A stretch of 64,000 nucleotides of DNA, taken from NCBI RefSeq assembly GCF_028283705.1, contig NZ_JAPWKD010000012.1, positions 1 to 64,000 of the forward strand, read 5' to 3'. Position 1 is the stretch's first letter; every line of letters begins with the position of its first letter. The translations under genes and the position numbers were made by a program. Positions 47,981-59,207 of this stretch are shown here, in pieces. This stretch comes from Pantoea sp. (GTDB lineage Bacteria; Pseudomonadota; Gammaproteobacteria; Enterobacterales; Enterobacteriaceae). The notes beneath the pieces are model-generated. The model was given only the letters and a program-made list of their open reading frames with translations. It was not told the origin of the DNA and did not search any database.

Positions 47981-47996
47981 TGGCATAAGGGTTGCT
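47981..47996 (+). promoter_or_regulatory. Sigma-54 promoter of yeaG-yeaH
   Basis: TGGCATAAGGGTTGCT matches the -24/-12 consensus TGGCACG-N4-TTGCW at 10 of 12 fixed positions, including the invariant GG and GC set exactly 10 bp apart. Transcription would start near 48007, leaving a leader of about 80 nt. yeaGH is an Ntr-responsive operon in E. coli, so the motif agrees with known biology. Confidence 0.7.
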
Positions 47997-48085
47997 GTAC
48001 TCAATAGAGAATATCTTCCGGGAGCTGCAAGAGCATCTTATTACGCTCCTTTACCTGTGCTAAAAACGAAAGGACGGGCATCGCT

Positions 48086-50020
48086 ATGAATATATTCGAT
48101 CACTATCGTCAGCGTTATGAAGCTGCCAAGGACGAAGAGTTCACACTGCAGGAATTCCTCGCAATCTGTAAGCAGGATCGCAGTGCATACGCCAACGCTG
48201 CAGAGCGACTGTTGATGGCCATTGGTGAGCCAGTGATGGTTGACACTGCTCAGGAGCCACGCCTTTCCAGAATATTCTCGAATCGCGTCATGGGACGCTA
48301 CCCTGCGTTTGAAGAGTTCTACGGCATGGAAGAAGCGATTGAACAGATCGTCTCTTACCTGAAACATGCTGCGCAGGGGCTGGAGGAGAAGAAACAGATC
48401 CTTTACCTGTTGGGTCCTGTGGGTGGCGGTAAATCTTCCCTGGCCGAACGCCTTAAATCGCTGATGCAGCGCGTACCGATTTACGTGCTCAGTGCCGATG
48501 GCGAACGCAGTCCGGTGAATGATCATCCGCTGTGCCTGTTCAACCCGCAGGAAGACGCCAACATCCTCGAAAAAGAGTATGGCGTACCGCGGCGTTACCT
48601 CGGCACCATCATGTCTCCGTGGGCAGCGAAACGCCTGCACGATTTCGGCGGCGATATCACCCGCTTTAAGGTGGTCAAAGTCTGGCCGTCTATTCTGGAA
48701 CAGCTGGCGATTGCCAAAACTGAACCGGGCGATGAAAACAACCAGGACATCTCCGCGCTGGTGGGTAAAGTGGATATCCGTAAACTGGAGAACCACGCCC
48801 AGAACGATCCCGATGCTTACGGCTATTCCGGTGCACTGTGCCGTGCCAACCAGGGCATCATGGAATTCGTTGAGATGTTCAAAGCACCGATTAAAGTGCT
48901 GCACCCCCTGCTGACTGCAACGCAGGAAGGGAACTACAACGGTACTGAAGGGATCTCCGCACTGCCGTTTAACGGCATCATTCTGGCGCACTCCAACGAA
49001 TCAGAATGGGTCACCTTCCGTAACAACAAAAACAATGAAGCGTTCCTTGACCGTGTGTACATTGTCAAAGTGCCTTACTGCCTGCGTGTTTCCGAAGAGA
49101 TTAAAATCTACGAGAAACTGCTGAACCACAGTGAGCTGGCCACCGCTCCTTGCGCGCCGGGTACACTGGAAACCTTAGCGCGTTTCTCCATCCTTTCGCG
49201 CCTGAAAGATCCGGAAAATTCCAGTATCTACTCCAAAATGCGCGTCTACGATGGTGAGACACTGAAAGATACCGACCCGAAAGCCAAGTCATGGCAGGAG
49301 TACCACGACTACGCTGGCGTGGATGAAGGGATGAACGGTCTTTCTACCCGTTTCGCCTTTAAAATCCTGTCTCGCGTGTTCAACTTCGACCATGCCGAAG
49401 TGGCGGCTAACCCGGTGCACCTGTTCTATGTGCTGGAACAGCAAATTGAACGCGAGCAGTTCCCGCAAGAGCAGGCTGAGAAATATCTGGAGCACCTGAA
49501 AGGTTACCTGATTCCGAAGTACGCCGAGTTTATTGGCAAAGAGATTCAGACAGCTTACCTCGAATCTTACTCGGAATATGGTCAGAACATTTTTGATCGC
49601 TATGTCACCTACGCCGATTTCTGGATTCAGGACCAGGAGTACCGCGATCCAGATACCGGACAATTGTTTGATCGTGAATCACTGAACGCCGAGCTGGAAA
49701 AAATCGAGAAACCTGCCGGGATCAGCAACCCGAAAGATTTCCGTAACGAGATTGTCAACTTTGTGCTGCGCGCCCGTGCGCAGAACAGCGGACGCAATCC
49801 AAACTGGACCAGCTACGAAAAACTGCGCACGGTTATCGAGAAGAAAATGTTCTCGAACACCGAAGAGTTGCTGCCGGTGATTTCGTTCAATACGAAAACC
49901 TCAACGGACGAACAGAAAAAACATGATGATTTTGTCGATCGCATGATGGAGAAAGGCTATACCCGCAAACAGGTGCGCCTGCTGTGCGAATGGTATTTGC
50001 GTGTGCGTAAATCGTCATAA
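48086..50020 (+). CDS. yeaG: PrkA-type serine protein kinase YeaG
   Basis: YeaG/PrkA is an AAA+ protein with a C-terminal kinase-like domain, implicated in survival of long nitrogen starvation in E. coli. The 644 residues equal E. coli YeaG. The N-terminal PrkA AAA domain has Walker A GPVGGGKS at 110-117; the C-terminal PrkA domain begins near residue 390. The ATG follows GGACGGGCATCGCT. It is the first gene of yeaG-yeaH. It commonly occurs with YeaH and SpoVR-family proteins. Confidence 0.97.
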   Translation: MNIFDHYRQRYEAAKDEEFTLQEFLAICKQDRSAYANAAERLLMAIGEPVMVDTAQEPRLSRIFSNRVMGRYPAFEEFYGMEEAIEQIVSYLKHAAQGLEEKKQILYLLGPVGGGKSSLAERLKSLMQRVPIYVLSADGERSPVNDHPLCLFNPQEDANILEKEYGVPRRYLGTIMSPWAAKRLHDFGGDITRFKVVKVWPSILEQLAIAKTEPGDENNQDISALVGKVDIRKLENHAQNDPDAYGYSGALCRANQGIMEFVEMFKAPIKVLHPLLTATQEGNYNGTEGISALPFNGIILAHSNESEWVTFRNNKNNEAFLDRVYIVKVPYCLRVSEEIKIYEKLLNHSELATAPCAPGTLETLARFSILSRLKDPENSSIYSKMRVYDGETLKDTDPKAKSWQEYHDYAGVDEGMNGLSTRFAFKILSRVFNFDHAEVAANPVHLFYVLEQQIEREQFPQEQAEKYLEHLKGYLIPKYAEFIGKEIQTAYLESYSEYGQNIFDRYVTYADFWIQDQEYRDPDTGQLFDRESLNAELEKIEKPAGISNPKDFRNEIVNFVLRARAQNSGRNPNWTSYEKLRTVIEKKMFSNTEELLPVISFNTKTSTDEQKKHDDFVDRMMEKGYTRKQVRLLCEWYLRVRKSS

Positions 50021-50032
50021 TTCGGTCTGTAA

Positions 50033-51388
<1,356 letters not shown>

Positions 51389-51396
51389 TAAGCATA

Positions 51397-51418
51397 GCCG
51401 GTCGCTGACCGGCTTTTT
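51397..51418 (+). terminator. yeaG-yeaH terminator
   Basis: GCCGGTC pairs with GACCGGC around GCT and is followed by five T residues, 9 bases after the yeaH stop. Confidence 0.88.
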
Positions 51419-51618
51419 CTTTCCCGCAACCGCTACATTCCCGCCAGACGATGCTGATTTTGCCGACAAATTTAACTACAGATGCCCCAACACCTGCCGA
51501 TATTAAAAAATGTGTAATTTTGCGCTGACAAGCTATTGATAAGGCATTATCTTTTGTCTTCATCCGTGTGAAACTTACACACTACATCTGATTTGCCACC
51601 CGCCGCAGGAGAATGCCG

Positions 51619-53346
51619 TTGAATGCCAGCATGGTTTACAGTTTGTTCATTATTGGTTCAGTGCTGGTAGCGGCAAGTATTCTGCTTAGCTCCTTCTCAT
51701 CACGCCTTGGTATCCCGATTCTGGTGATCTTCCTCGCGCTGGGGATGCTGACAGGGGTTGATGGTATCGGCGGTATCGCTTTTGATAACTATCCGGTCGC
51801 TTATCTGGTGTCGAACCTGGCGCTGGCGATCATCCTGCTCGACGGTGGAATGCGTACCAAAGCCAGCTCGTTTAAGGTCGCGCTGGGTCCGGCGCTGTCG
51901 CTGGCAACGGTAGGAGTGATGATCACCGCCGGTCTGACCGGACTGGCCGCCGCCTGGCTATTCCATCTCGATTTGATGCAGGGCTTTCTGATAGGTGCCA
52001 TTATCGGCTCCACCGACGCCGCAGCGGTCTTTTCCCTGCTGGGCGATAAGGGCCTGAACGAACGCGTCAGCGCCACACTGGAGATTGAATCAGGCAGCAA
52101 TGACCCGATGGCGGTGTTTCTGACCATCACCCTGATCGACATGATTCAGCAGGGTCAAAGCGGTCTGAGTTGGATGTTTGTGGTGCATCTGGTGCAGCAG
52201 TTTGGTCTGGGAATTGTGCTCGGACTGGGTGGTGGCTGGGCGCTGCAACAGCTGATCAACCGCATCAACCTGGCACAGGGGCTGTATCCGCTACTGGCGC
52301 TGAGTGGCGGGATCATTGTGTTCGCACTGACCACGGTGATGGAAGGCAGTGGGATTCTGGCGGTTTACCTGTGTGGCTTCCTGCTGGGCAATAGCCCGAT
52401 TCGCAACCGGCATGGCATTCTGCAAACTTTCGATGGTATGGCGTGGCTGAGCCAGATTGGCATGTTTATCGTGTTGGGCCTGCTGGTCACCCCTTCGGAT
52501 CTCTGGCATATCGCCATTCCGGCGATGCTGCTGTCATTGTGGCTGATTCTGGTGGCACGCCCGCTGTCGATTCTGGTGGGATTATTGCCGTTTAAAGGTT
52601 TTACCGGCCGCGAACGCATCTTTATCAGTTGGGTCGGGCTGCGTGGCGCGGTTCCCATCATCCTCGCGGTATTTCCGATGATGGCCGGGCTGGAGAATTC
52701 CTCGCTTTACTTCAACATCGCCTTCTTTGTGGTGCTGGTGTCACTGATGCTGCAGGGCACCTCTCTGGGCTTTGCCGCGCGGAAAGCCAAAGTGGTGGTC
52801 CCGCCGACCGCCTCCCCGATTAGCCGTGTCGGTCTGGATATTCATCCGGAAAACCCGTGGGAACAATTTGTCTATCAACTCAGCGCCGACAAATGGTGTA
52901 TCGGTGCCGCGCTACGTGATTTGCAGATGCCGCGTGAAACCCGTATCGCCGCGCTGTTTCGTGACAATGTGCTGATGCATCCCAATGGCAGTACGCGGCT
53001 CAAAGAGGGAGATGTGCTGTGCGTGATTGGTCGCGAGCGTGATCTGCCCGCCCTCGGCAAAATGTTCAGTCAGTCGCCACCGGTGGCGCTCGACCAGCGC
53101 TTCTTTGGTGACTTTATTCTGGATGCCGATGCACGGCTGCGCGATGTCGCGCAGATTTACGGGCTGGATCTTGATGAAGAGACTAACGATCAGCAATCCC
53201 TCGGCCAGCTGGTGATGTCCCTGCTGGGCAGCACGCCAGTGGTTGGTGACCAGGTTGAATGGAACCAGCTGACCTGGACGGTGGCGGAGAAAGAAGACAA
53301 TCACATTCTGAAGATTGGGGTACGTCCGGCGGAAGAGAAGGAATAA
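51619..53346 (+). CDS. cvrA: Potassium/proton antiporter CvrA (NhaP2 type)
   Basis: CvrA exports K+ in exchange for protons and is needed for growth at low osmolarity in E. coli. The 575-residue protein has about 12 membrane helices (residues 5-390; [16 protein letters not shown] carries the ion-binding Asp), a TrkA-C regulatory domain (about 400-485) and a CorC-type C-terminal domain. TTG 51619 is chosen as start: it gives an N-terminus ([10 protein letters not shown]) that aligns residue for residue with E. coli, 7 bases after AGGAG. ATG 51613 overlaps that site. Confidence 0.92.
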   Translation: MNASMVYSLFIIGSVLVAASILLSSFSSRLGIPILVIFLALGMLTGVDGIGGIAFDNYPVAYLVSNLALAIILLDGGMRTKASSFKVALGPALSLATVGVMITAGLTGLAAAWLFHLDLMQGFLIGAIIGSTDAAAVFSLLGDKGLNERVSATLEIESGSNDPMAVFLTITLIDMIQQGQSGLSWMFVVHLVQQFGLGIVLGLGGGWALQQLINRINLAQGLYPLLALSGGIIVFALTTVMEGSGILAVYLCGFLLGNSPIRNRHGILQTFDGMAWLSQIGMFIVLGLLVTPSDLWHIAIPAMLLSLWLILVARPLSILVGLLPFKGFTGRERIFISWVGLRGAVPIILAVFPMMAGLENSSLYFNIAFFVVLVSLMLQGTSLGFAARKAKVVVPPTASPISRVGLDIHPENPWEQFVYQLSADKWCIGAALRDLQMPRETRIAALFRDNVLMHPNGSTRLKEGDVLCVIGRERDLPALGKMFSQSPPVALDQRFFGDFILDADARLRDVAQIYGLDLDEETNDQQSLGQLVMSLLGSTPVVGDQVEWNQLTWTVAEKEDNHILKIGVRPAEEKE

Positions 53347-53423
53347 TCCGAGTCCAGACCACTCGTAAACCGAGCCAGAACGACTATGATCACAGTTCCA
53401 CCCAGTGCAAACGGGAGATTCCT

Positions 53424-53657
53424 ATGGGACATGTGGTTAAGATTGGTCGTTACGAAATCATTGATGCGGAACTGAACGCCGAGAAACCCGACACCGTCAG
53501 TATCCCCTGCCTGACTAACCCCGGCCTGAGCTATCAGCTTGACGGCTGGGATCATGAAACCAGTGTGCCGGCCTGGATCGATGGCGAACCCGTCGATCTG
53601 GAAATTGGCCACTACGATAAGCAACAAGACCGCTGGGTACTAAAGAAACCCGCCTGA
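53424..53657 (+). CDS. Small soluble protein, DUF5480-like
   Basis: The 77-residue protein (MGHVVKIGRYEIIDAELNAEKPDTVSIPC...) has no signal peptide or membrane helix. It is rich in acidic residues and prolines, with SIPCLTNPGLSYQLDGWDHETSVPAWIDGEPVDLEIGHYD, a pattern I associate with the DUF5480 family of enterobacteria; that assignment is from memory. GGGAGA lies 7 bases before the ATG; a longer frame overlaps cvrA. The function is unknown. A hairpin follows the stop. Confidence 0.7.
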   Translation: MGHVVKIGRYEIIDAELNAEKPDTVSIPCLTNPGLSYQLDGWDHETSVPAWIDGEPVDLEIGHYDKQQDRWVLKKPA

Positions 53658-54038
53658 GTCATTTTATTTACCGCCATCCGCTGCGAATGGCGGTTATTCC
53701 TAAAAACAGTCTCAAAATAAGGCGTTATATAGGATAATTTTTATATTTTATTACATACATTCATCAGGTTATATCACTTCCGCACCAGGCATTTCTTTCC
53801 TTTTCAGACTATTTCCATATTAACTCCGTCAGATAACTCCTGCATAATCTTTAACACCGCTACAGAATATTGTGACAATAATCACGTTTTTAGCGGTCTT
53901 TTAAAGCGCAACGCTAATGGCAGCACCGACTCACATTTCGCTGAGAAATCATATCTTTCCCTATTCAGCGATTCACACCTGAACGCGTACTTGATTCTGG
54001 TCAGGCCATCTTTTACTGAAGAAAAGAGAGCAGGTTTT
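53658..54038 (+). promoter_or_regulatory. Upstream region of wbaP
   Basis: This 381-bp gene-free stretch begins with an 8-bp hairpin, ACCGCCAT/ATGGCGGT (53670-53694), that probably ends the small upstream gene. It then turns AT-rich. A CRP-like site lies at 53871-53886. The overlapping ACAGAATATTGTGA (53862-53875) is a weak match to the RcsAB box. TTAGCG...CGCTAA (53890-53917) is another inverted repeat. No JUMPstart/ops element was found. Confidence 0.5.
53871..53886 (+). promoter_or_regulatory. CRP-like site upstream of wbaP
   Basis: TGTGACAATAATCACG matches TGTGA-N6-TCACA at 9 of 10 positions. It is centred 160 bp before the wbaP start. No clear -10 at the expected distance was recognised, so the promoter architecture is open. 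Confidence 0.5.
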
Positions 54039-55505
54039 ATGGCAAGTACATTGGTATTGAACAATGCAGCCCGCTCATGGAGCGGCTTGCGAAAAAATCT
54101 TATTGCGAAGGTTGCCCTAAGTATTTCTGATTTAATTGCATTAAATCTGGCACTTTTTTTGTCTGCCGCCACCGTCCAGGGTATTTGGGGAGAACTGGAC
54201 AGCTTTATTCCTCCACAACAGATTGAATATCGTTTTATTGCCCAGTTGGGTCTGTCACTTCTTTGCACGCTGTGGTTTTGGGTGCGCTTACGTCATTACA
54301 CTTATCGCAAGCCTTTCTGGTTTGAGTTGAAAGAGATCGTCAAAACGCTGTTTGTGTTCTCATTGCTCGACCTGGCGCTGATCGCCTTCTCGAAATGGGA
54401 CTTCTCCCGCATGGTGTGGGTGTTCAGCTGGAGCTATGCCCTGCTGCTGCTGCCACTGATGCGTGCCGGGGTCAAACGCGCCATCAACCGCGCCGGGCAA
54501 TGGCAAAAAGAGACCATCATCATTGGTTCCGGTAAAAATGCCATGGAAGCCTACGCGGCCCTGCAAAGTGAAGAAATTCTTGGCTACAACGTGCAGGCGT
54601 TTATTGCACTTGAGGATGATAAACGCCCGGAAAGTGTCAATGGCGTTCCGGTCATCACCTGGGAAGATATTAACTGGCAAACCATGGACCGCGATAACAC
54701 CCAATTTATCGTCGCCACCGAGTTTGAGCAGCAGGTGGTGCGTGATAAATGGCTGAAGTTCCTGTCAAAAATGCAGTGTCGTTCGGTATCCGTCATTCCG
54801 ACGCTGCGCGGCGTGCCGCTGTATGGCACCGACATGTCATTTATTTTCAGCCATGAAGTGATGATTCTGCGCGTCAGCAACAATCTGGCTAAACGATCTT
54901 CGCGCTTCCTGAAACGGACCTTTGATATCGTGGTGGCTTCGCTGCTGCTGCTGTTCCTGGCCCCGGTTTTCGGCCTGCTGTGCTGGATGGTGAAACGTGA
55001 TGGCGGGAATGCCATCTACGGTCATGAGCGCGTCGGTTTTGAAGGCAAAAAGTTTAAATGCCTGAAATTCCGATCGATGGTGACCAACTCACAGGAAGTG
55101 CTGCAAAACCTACTCGCCACCAGCGAGGAAGCCCGGGCTGAATGGGATCGGGATTTCAAACTGAAGAATGATCCACGCATCACCAAAATTGGTGGCTTCC
55201 TGCGTAAAACCAGTCTTGATGAGCTGCCGCAGTTGTGGAACGTGATTCGCGGTGAAATGAGTCTGGTGGGGCCACGCCCGGTGATTGAGGCTGAGCTGGA
55301 ACGCTATGCGGGGGATGTGGATTACTACCTGATGGCTAAACCAGGTATGACCGGGCTGTGGCAGGTCAGTGGCCGTAACGATATCGATTACGACACCCGC
55401 GTCTATTTCGACTCCTGGTACGTGAAGAACTGGGCGCTGTGGACGGACATCGCCATTTTGTTCAAAACCGCAGGCGTCGTGCTGCGTCGCGACGGCGCAT
55501 ACTAA
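54039..55505 (+). CDS. wbaP: Undecaprenyl-phosphate sugar phosphotransferase, WbaP type
   Basis: The protein starts a polysaccharide repeat unit by moving a sugar phosphate, usually galactose phosphate, from its UDP form to undecaprenyl phosphate. At 488 residues it has the WbaP layout: four N-terminal membrane helices (about 20-150), a nucleotide-fold middle, one further helix near 295 and the C-terminal transferase domain with KCLKFRSM and KTSLDELPQLWNVIRGEMSLVGPRP. The start at 54039 follows GCAGG. It stands outside any visible exopolysaccharide cluster. Glucose as substrate cannot be excluded. Confidence 0.88.
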   Translation: MASTLVLNNAARSWSGLRKNLIAKVALSISDLIALNLALFLSAATVQGIWGELDSFIPPQQIEYRFIAQLGLSLLCTLWFWVRLRHYTYRKPFWFELKEIVKTLFVFSLLDLALIAFSKWDFSRMVWVFSWSYALLLLPLMRAGVKRAINRAGQWQKETIIIGSGKNAMEAYAALQSEEILGYNVQAFIALEDDKRPESVNGVPVITWEDINWQTMDRDNTQFIVATEFEQQVVRDKWLKFLSKMQCRSVSVIPTLRGVPLYGTDMSFIFSHEVMILRVSNNLAKRSSRFLKRTFDIVVASLLLLFLAPVFGLLCWMVKRDGGNAIYGHERVGFEGKKFKCLKFRSMVTNSQEVLQNLLATSEEARAEWDRDFKLKNDPRITKIGGFLRKTSLDELPQLWNVIRGEMSLVGPRPVIEAELERYAGDVDYYLMAKPGMTGLWQVSGRNDIDYDTRVYFDSWYVKNWALWTDIAILFKTAGVVLRRDGAY

Positions 55506-55515
55506 TACCCTCGAC

Positions 55516-55558
55516 GCGATGTCTGTTGCAGTCTGGCAGACATCGCCTTTTCTCTTTT
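55516..55558 (+). terminator. wbaP terminator
   Basis: GCGATGTCTG and CAGACATCGC form a perfect 10-bp stem with an 11-base loop, followed by CTTTTCTCTTTTT. Confidence 0.82.
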
Positions 55559-55627
55559 TACCCCTTTCTTTTTTTCCGCTTAATCATTACCCTTCCCGCT
55601 CAATTAACAGGACGTTTCTGGTTCCTA

Positions 55628-56821
55628 ATGCAAAAATTTACCCTACTGCTCTTAAGCCTGGTGCTACTGGCACCGCTCGGCATTGATCTTTATCTTCCGA
55701 CGTTACCGCAAATTGCTGAAGGGCTGGACAGCCCGGTCAGCCTGATTCAAACCACCATCCCGCTGTTTCTGCTGGTGATGGGGTTGGGTCAGTTGATCAC
55801 CGGCCCGCTGGTGGATAACTTTGGCCGTAAACCTATCGCCCTGATTGGCCTGGCGCTGTACATCATCGGCAGTGCGGTCGCTGCGACCGCGACCGTCTGG
55901 CCGATGTTCATGCTGGCGCGATTAATTCAGGGCTGTGCAGTGTGTTGCACGGCAGTGGTGGCTTTCAGCGGTGTGCGCGATCGCCTCAGCGGTGAAGCCG
56001 CCGCACGCGCTTACGGTTTCCTGAATGGCGCACTGAATATTGTCCCGGCGCTGGCCCCATTGCTGGGGGGATTGCTGGCGGATGCCTTTGGCTGGCGCGC
56101 GCCTTTCTGGTTCCTGTGCATTTACGCTGTTGTGCTTACGTTGGTCGTGCTGCTGTGGCTGCCTGAGACTCGTCCGGCAAATACTTTGCGCGTTGCCGGA
56201 TTGCCGCTGGCACAATATCTCGCCATCGCGCGTGAACCGCGTTTTCTTGCTTTTGCCTTTGCCAATGCCGGAGCACTCGGCATGGTACTGACCTATGTCT
56301 CGCTGGCACCCCATGTACTGATGACGGAAGGAGGACTTACGCCGCTCCAGTTCTCCTTTGCCTTTGGTGCCAATGGTTTCTGGATCATGCTGGTCAGTGC
56401 TTTTGTCAACAAAACCATTCGCAAAGCCGGACGCCCTTTCTGCCTGGCGATGGGTTTTGTGGCGATGCTGGTCGGCGCGCTGCTGCTGACAGCAGGCATG
56501 GTGTTGTTGCCGGCTAGCTGGCAAACCCACTGGTCGCTGTACATGATCCCGGTGGCGATCTCGGTCGCTGGCCTGGCGTTCACCGTTGGACCAGCCACCA
56601 GCTATGCGCTGGAACCATATCAACAGCAGGCTGGTGTCGCCTCTGCGTTACAGGGATTTATTCAGATGGCATGCGGTGCGGGTGGCAGCCTGCTGGTGGT
56701 TGCCTTCCCGCTGGCAGAAAAATCTGCGCTGGCATTAATGATGCTGATTGGTGCAGCGCTGGCGCTGATCGCCTGGCGCTGCAGTAAAGGAATGCACGGT
56801 TCTCTGACTGCGGTTAAATGA
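55628..56821 (+). CDS. Bcr/CflA-type MFS efflux transporter
   Basis: The 397-residue protein has 12 predicted membrane helices and the MFS motif between helices 2 and 3 ([12 protein letters not shown]). ALYIIGS and [14 protein letters not shown] are typical of the Bcr/CflA multidrug subfamily (DHA1 group, drug/proton antiport). The frame continues upstream into wbaP, but ATG 55628 gives the family N-terminus; the ribosome site is weak. Its last 8 bases overlap the convergent dadX end. The substrate is unknown. E. coli has no transporter gene between cvrA and dadX. Confidence 0.88.
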   Translation: MQKFTLLLLSLVLLAPLGIDLYLPTLPQIAEGLDSPVSLIQTTIPLFLLVMGLGQLITGPLVDNFGRKPIALIGLALYIIGSAVAATATVWPMFMLARLIQGCAVCCTAVVAFSGVRDRLSGEAAARAYGFLNGALNIVPALAPLLGGLLADAFGWRAPFWFLCIYAVVLTLVVLLWLPETRPANTLRVAGLPLAQYLAIAREPRFLAFAFANAGALGMVLTYVSLAPHVLMTEGGLTPLQFSFAFGANGFWIMLVSAFVNKTIRKAGRPFCLAMGFVAMLVGALLLTAGMVLLPASWQTHWSLYMIPVAISVAGLAFTVGPATSYALEPYQQQAGVASALQGFIQMACGAGGSLLVVAFPLAEKSALALMMLIGAALALIAWRCSKGMHGSLTAVK

Positions 56822-57884
56822 TTTCCACCGGAACGCGTGGTGCCAGGGCACACATCAACTCGTAGCCCACCGTTCCGGCTGCTTTGGCCACGTCGTCGAT
56901 TTTCACCTGCTCGCCCCACAGCTCCACTTTCGAACCAATGCCAGCCTGCGGGCAGGGCTCCAAATCAATCATCATCATATCCATGGAGATGGCACCGAGG
57001 GTGCGGGTTCTCACGCCATCGACCGACACCGGCGTGCCGGTTGGCGCATGACGCGGATAGCCATCAGCATAGCCACAGGCTACTACCCCAATACGCTGTG
57101 CAGCTGACGCATGGTAGCGATAGCCGTATCCCACACCATCCCCCGCCTGCAACTGCTGAACACCGATGATTTCACTGGTCAGTGTCATCACCGGTTGCAG
57201 CCCGGTACTGGCGATATCCTGCCAGTTGCCACTTGGTGAGGCACCATACAGCACGATACCCGGACGAACCCAGTCAAAATGCGCTTCCGGATGCCACAAT
57301 GTCGCTGCCGAGTTCGACAACGACCGCGGGCATTGCAGCCCTTCTGCCGCCTGCTCGATGCATTTCATCGGTTCGATCAGTCCCTGCGGGTTTTCCGCAT
57401 CGGCAAAATGTGCCATCAGCGTCATCTCAGCCACATTCGGCAGTGCGCGCAGAGCCTGCCACACCGCGTTAACCTGCTCCGGGCGGAAACCCAGACGGTT
57501 CATGCCGCTGTTCACTTTGACGTAGATATCAACCGGGGCTGATAGCTGCGCCTGCGTCAGCGCCTGGATTTGCCAGTTACTGTGTACGCTGGTGGTCAGA
57601 CGATAGCGGTCAATCAGTTGCAGATCCTCGGGATGGAAGAAACCTTCCAGCAGCAAAATCGGTTTTTTCCAGCCCTGTTCGCGTAACAGGATGGCTTCTT
57701 CCATATTCAGCAACGCGAAACCATCGGTCTCCGCCAGGCTCTGCCAGACACGACGGATACCATGCCCGTAAGCATTAGCCTTTACCACCGACCAGACGCG
57801 TGACGATGGCGCCGCCTGACGAACGACGGCCAGATTATGTCGCAGCGCCTGTTGATTAACGGTGGCGACAATAGGACGTGACAT
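56814..57884 (-). CDS. dadX: Catabolic alanine racemase
   Basis: DadX interconverts L- and D-alanine so that DadA can degrade it. The 356 residues equal E. coli DadX. The PLP-binding Lys35 is in [10 protein letters not shown], and the second catalytic Tyr lies in GYGYRY and [12 protein letters not shown] regions. It follows dadA by 21 bases in a dadA-dadX operon. Confidence 0.96.
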   Translation of the reverse strand: MSRPIVATVNQQALRHNLAVVRQAAPSSRVWSVVKANAYGHGIRRVWQSLAETDGFALLNMEEAILLREQGWKKPILLLEGFFHPEDLQLIDRYRLTTSVHSNWQIQALTQAQLSAPVDIYVKVNSGMNRLGFRPEQVNAVWQALRALPNVAEMTLMAHFADAENPQGLIEPMKCIEQAAEGLQCPRSLSNSAATLWHPEAHFDWVRPGIVLYGASPSGNWQDIASTGLQPVMTLTSEIIGVQQLQAGDGVGYGYRYHASAAQRIGVVACGYADGYPRHAPTGTPVSVDGVRTRTLGAISMDMMMIDLEPCPQAGIGSKVELWGEQVKIDDVAKAAGTVGYELMCALAPRVPVEII

Positions 57885-57905
57885 ACTCTTGCTCTCCCTG
57901 AATGC

Positions 57906-59207
57906 TCAGCGCGCTACGTTAGCATTACGCAGCGGCGAAGTGTTTGGCTCAAAACCCGGCAAATAACGCAATACAGACAAATCGTCAAAGGCGATAGCCG
58001 GTTTCTGGCCGGAAATCAGATCGGCCAGCAGCTGACCGGAACCACAGGCCATGGTCCATCCCAGCGTACCGTGACCGGTGTTGAGATAGAGGTTGGAGAG
58101 CGGCGTACGTCCAACAATCGGTGTACCGTCCGGCGTCATCGGGCGCAATCCGCTCCAGAAAGTGGCCTGTTCAACATAACCGCCTTCAGGATAGAGATCG
58201 CTGACCACCATCTCCAGCGTTTCACGTCGTGCCGGTAACAGTTTGGTGTTAAAACCAACAATTTCCGCCATACCACCCACCCGGATGCGATCATCAAACC
58301 GCGTCACGGCGACTTTATAGGTTTCATCAAGAATGGTGGAAACCGGTGCGGCGTCCGGATTTTTAATCGGGATAGTCAGGGAGTAGCCTTTCAGGGGATA
58401 AACCGGGATAGAGACAATATCTTTCAACAGCGCGGTGGAGTATGAACCAAACGCCACCACGTAAGCATCGGCTTTGATCACTTCATCGCCGCACTTCACG
58501 CCGTAAATACGGTTGCCTTCACGCAGCAGGTGATCAACCGGGGTATCGAAGCGGAAGGTGACACCCGCGGCTTTGGCCATCTCAGCCAGACGCTGGGTAA
58601 ACAACTGGCAATCACCGGTTTCATCATTCGGCAGACGTAAACCGCCTGTCAGCTTATGCGCTGTCGCCGCCAGTGCAGGCTCTGCACTCGCCAGCTGATG
58701 TGACTCCAGCAATTCATAAGGCACGCCTGCTTCTTTTAGCACGGCGATATCTTTGCTGGCACTGTCGAACTGCTGTCGGGTACGAAACAGCTGCAACGTA
58801 CCGCCCTGACGCCCTTCGTAAGCAATGCCGGTTGACTCCCGCAACGCTTTCAGACAATCACGGCTGTATTCGGCGATACGCACCATGCGGCTTTTGTTTT
58901 CCTGATAATGACGCATATCGCAGTTACGCAACATGTTCCACATCCACTCCAACTGGAAGCGGCTGCCGTCAAGGCGGACAGCTAACGGCGCGTGACGCTG
59001 GAACATCCATTTAACCGCTTTTAGCGGCACACCGGGAGCAGCCCAGGGGGCAGCATAGCCGGGTGAAATCTGTCCGGCGTTGCCTGCACTGGTTTCCAGT
59101 GCCGCACCCGGCTGACGATCAATGACGGTAACCTCATGTCCGGCCTGCGCCAGATACCAGGCGCTTGCGACGCCGACCACCCCACTTCCCAGAATCACTA
59201 CGCGCAT
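57906..59207 (-). CDS. dadA: D-amino acid dehydrogenase small subunit
   Basis: DadA is a membrane-associated flavoprotein that oxidises D-alanine to pyruvate and passes electrons to the quinone pool. The 433-residue protein (E. coli 432) begins with the FAD motif VILGSGVVG (Gly7-x-Gly9-x-x-Gly12). C-terminal segments [17 protein letters not shown] and [16 protein letters not shown] are family-typical. The start at 59207 (MRVVILG) follows GGGGG; an upstream in-frame extension of 33 codons is unsupported. Confidence 0.96.
   Translation of the reverse strand: MRVVILGSGVVGVASAWYLAQAGHEVTVIDRQPGAALETSAGNAGQISPGYAAPWAAPGVPLKAVKWMFQRHAPLAVRLDGSRFQLEWMWNMLRNCDMRHYQENKSRMVRIAEYSRDCLKALRESTGIAYEGRQGGTLQLFRTRQQFDSASKDIAVLKEAGVPYELLESHQLASAEPALAATAHKLTGGLRLPNDETGDCQLFTQRLAEMAKAAGVTFRFDTPVDHLLREGNRIYGVKCGDEVIKADAYVVAFGSYSTALLKDIVSIPVYPLKGYSLTIPIKNPDAAPVSTILDETYKVAVTRFDDRIRVGGMAEIVGFNTKLLPARRETLEMVVSDLYPEGGYVEQATFWSGLRPMTPDGTPIVGRTPLSNLYLNTGHGTLGWTMACGSGQLLADLISGQKPAIAFDDLSVLRYLPGFEPNTSPLRNANVAR

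Larger units (their letters stand above)
47309..48085 (+). promoter_or_regulatory. Long divergent yeaE / yeaG control region
   Basis: This 777-bp stretch has no credible gene. It holds an NtrC-like box (47366-47382), a CTGACA-N7-TGTCAG inverted repeat (47424-47442) and a sigma-54 promoter motif (47981-47996) about 90 bases before yeaG. A 16-codon frame at 47892-47942 (MPSTVKSK...) follows a distant GGAGG and may be chance. The right half is AT-rich. Single GCACC half-sites also occur near 47325 and 47587. Confidence 0.55.

Noticed and set aside
48041..48991. 316-codon frame opposite yeaG
   Set aside because: It is the mirror of yeaG codon bias; yeaG matches PrkA over its full length.
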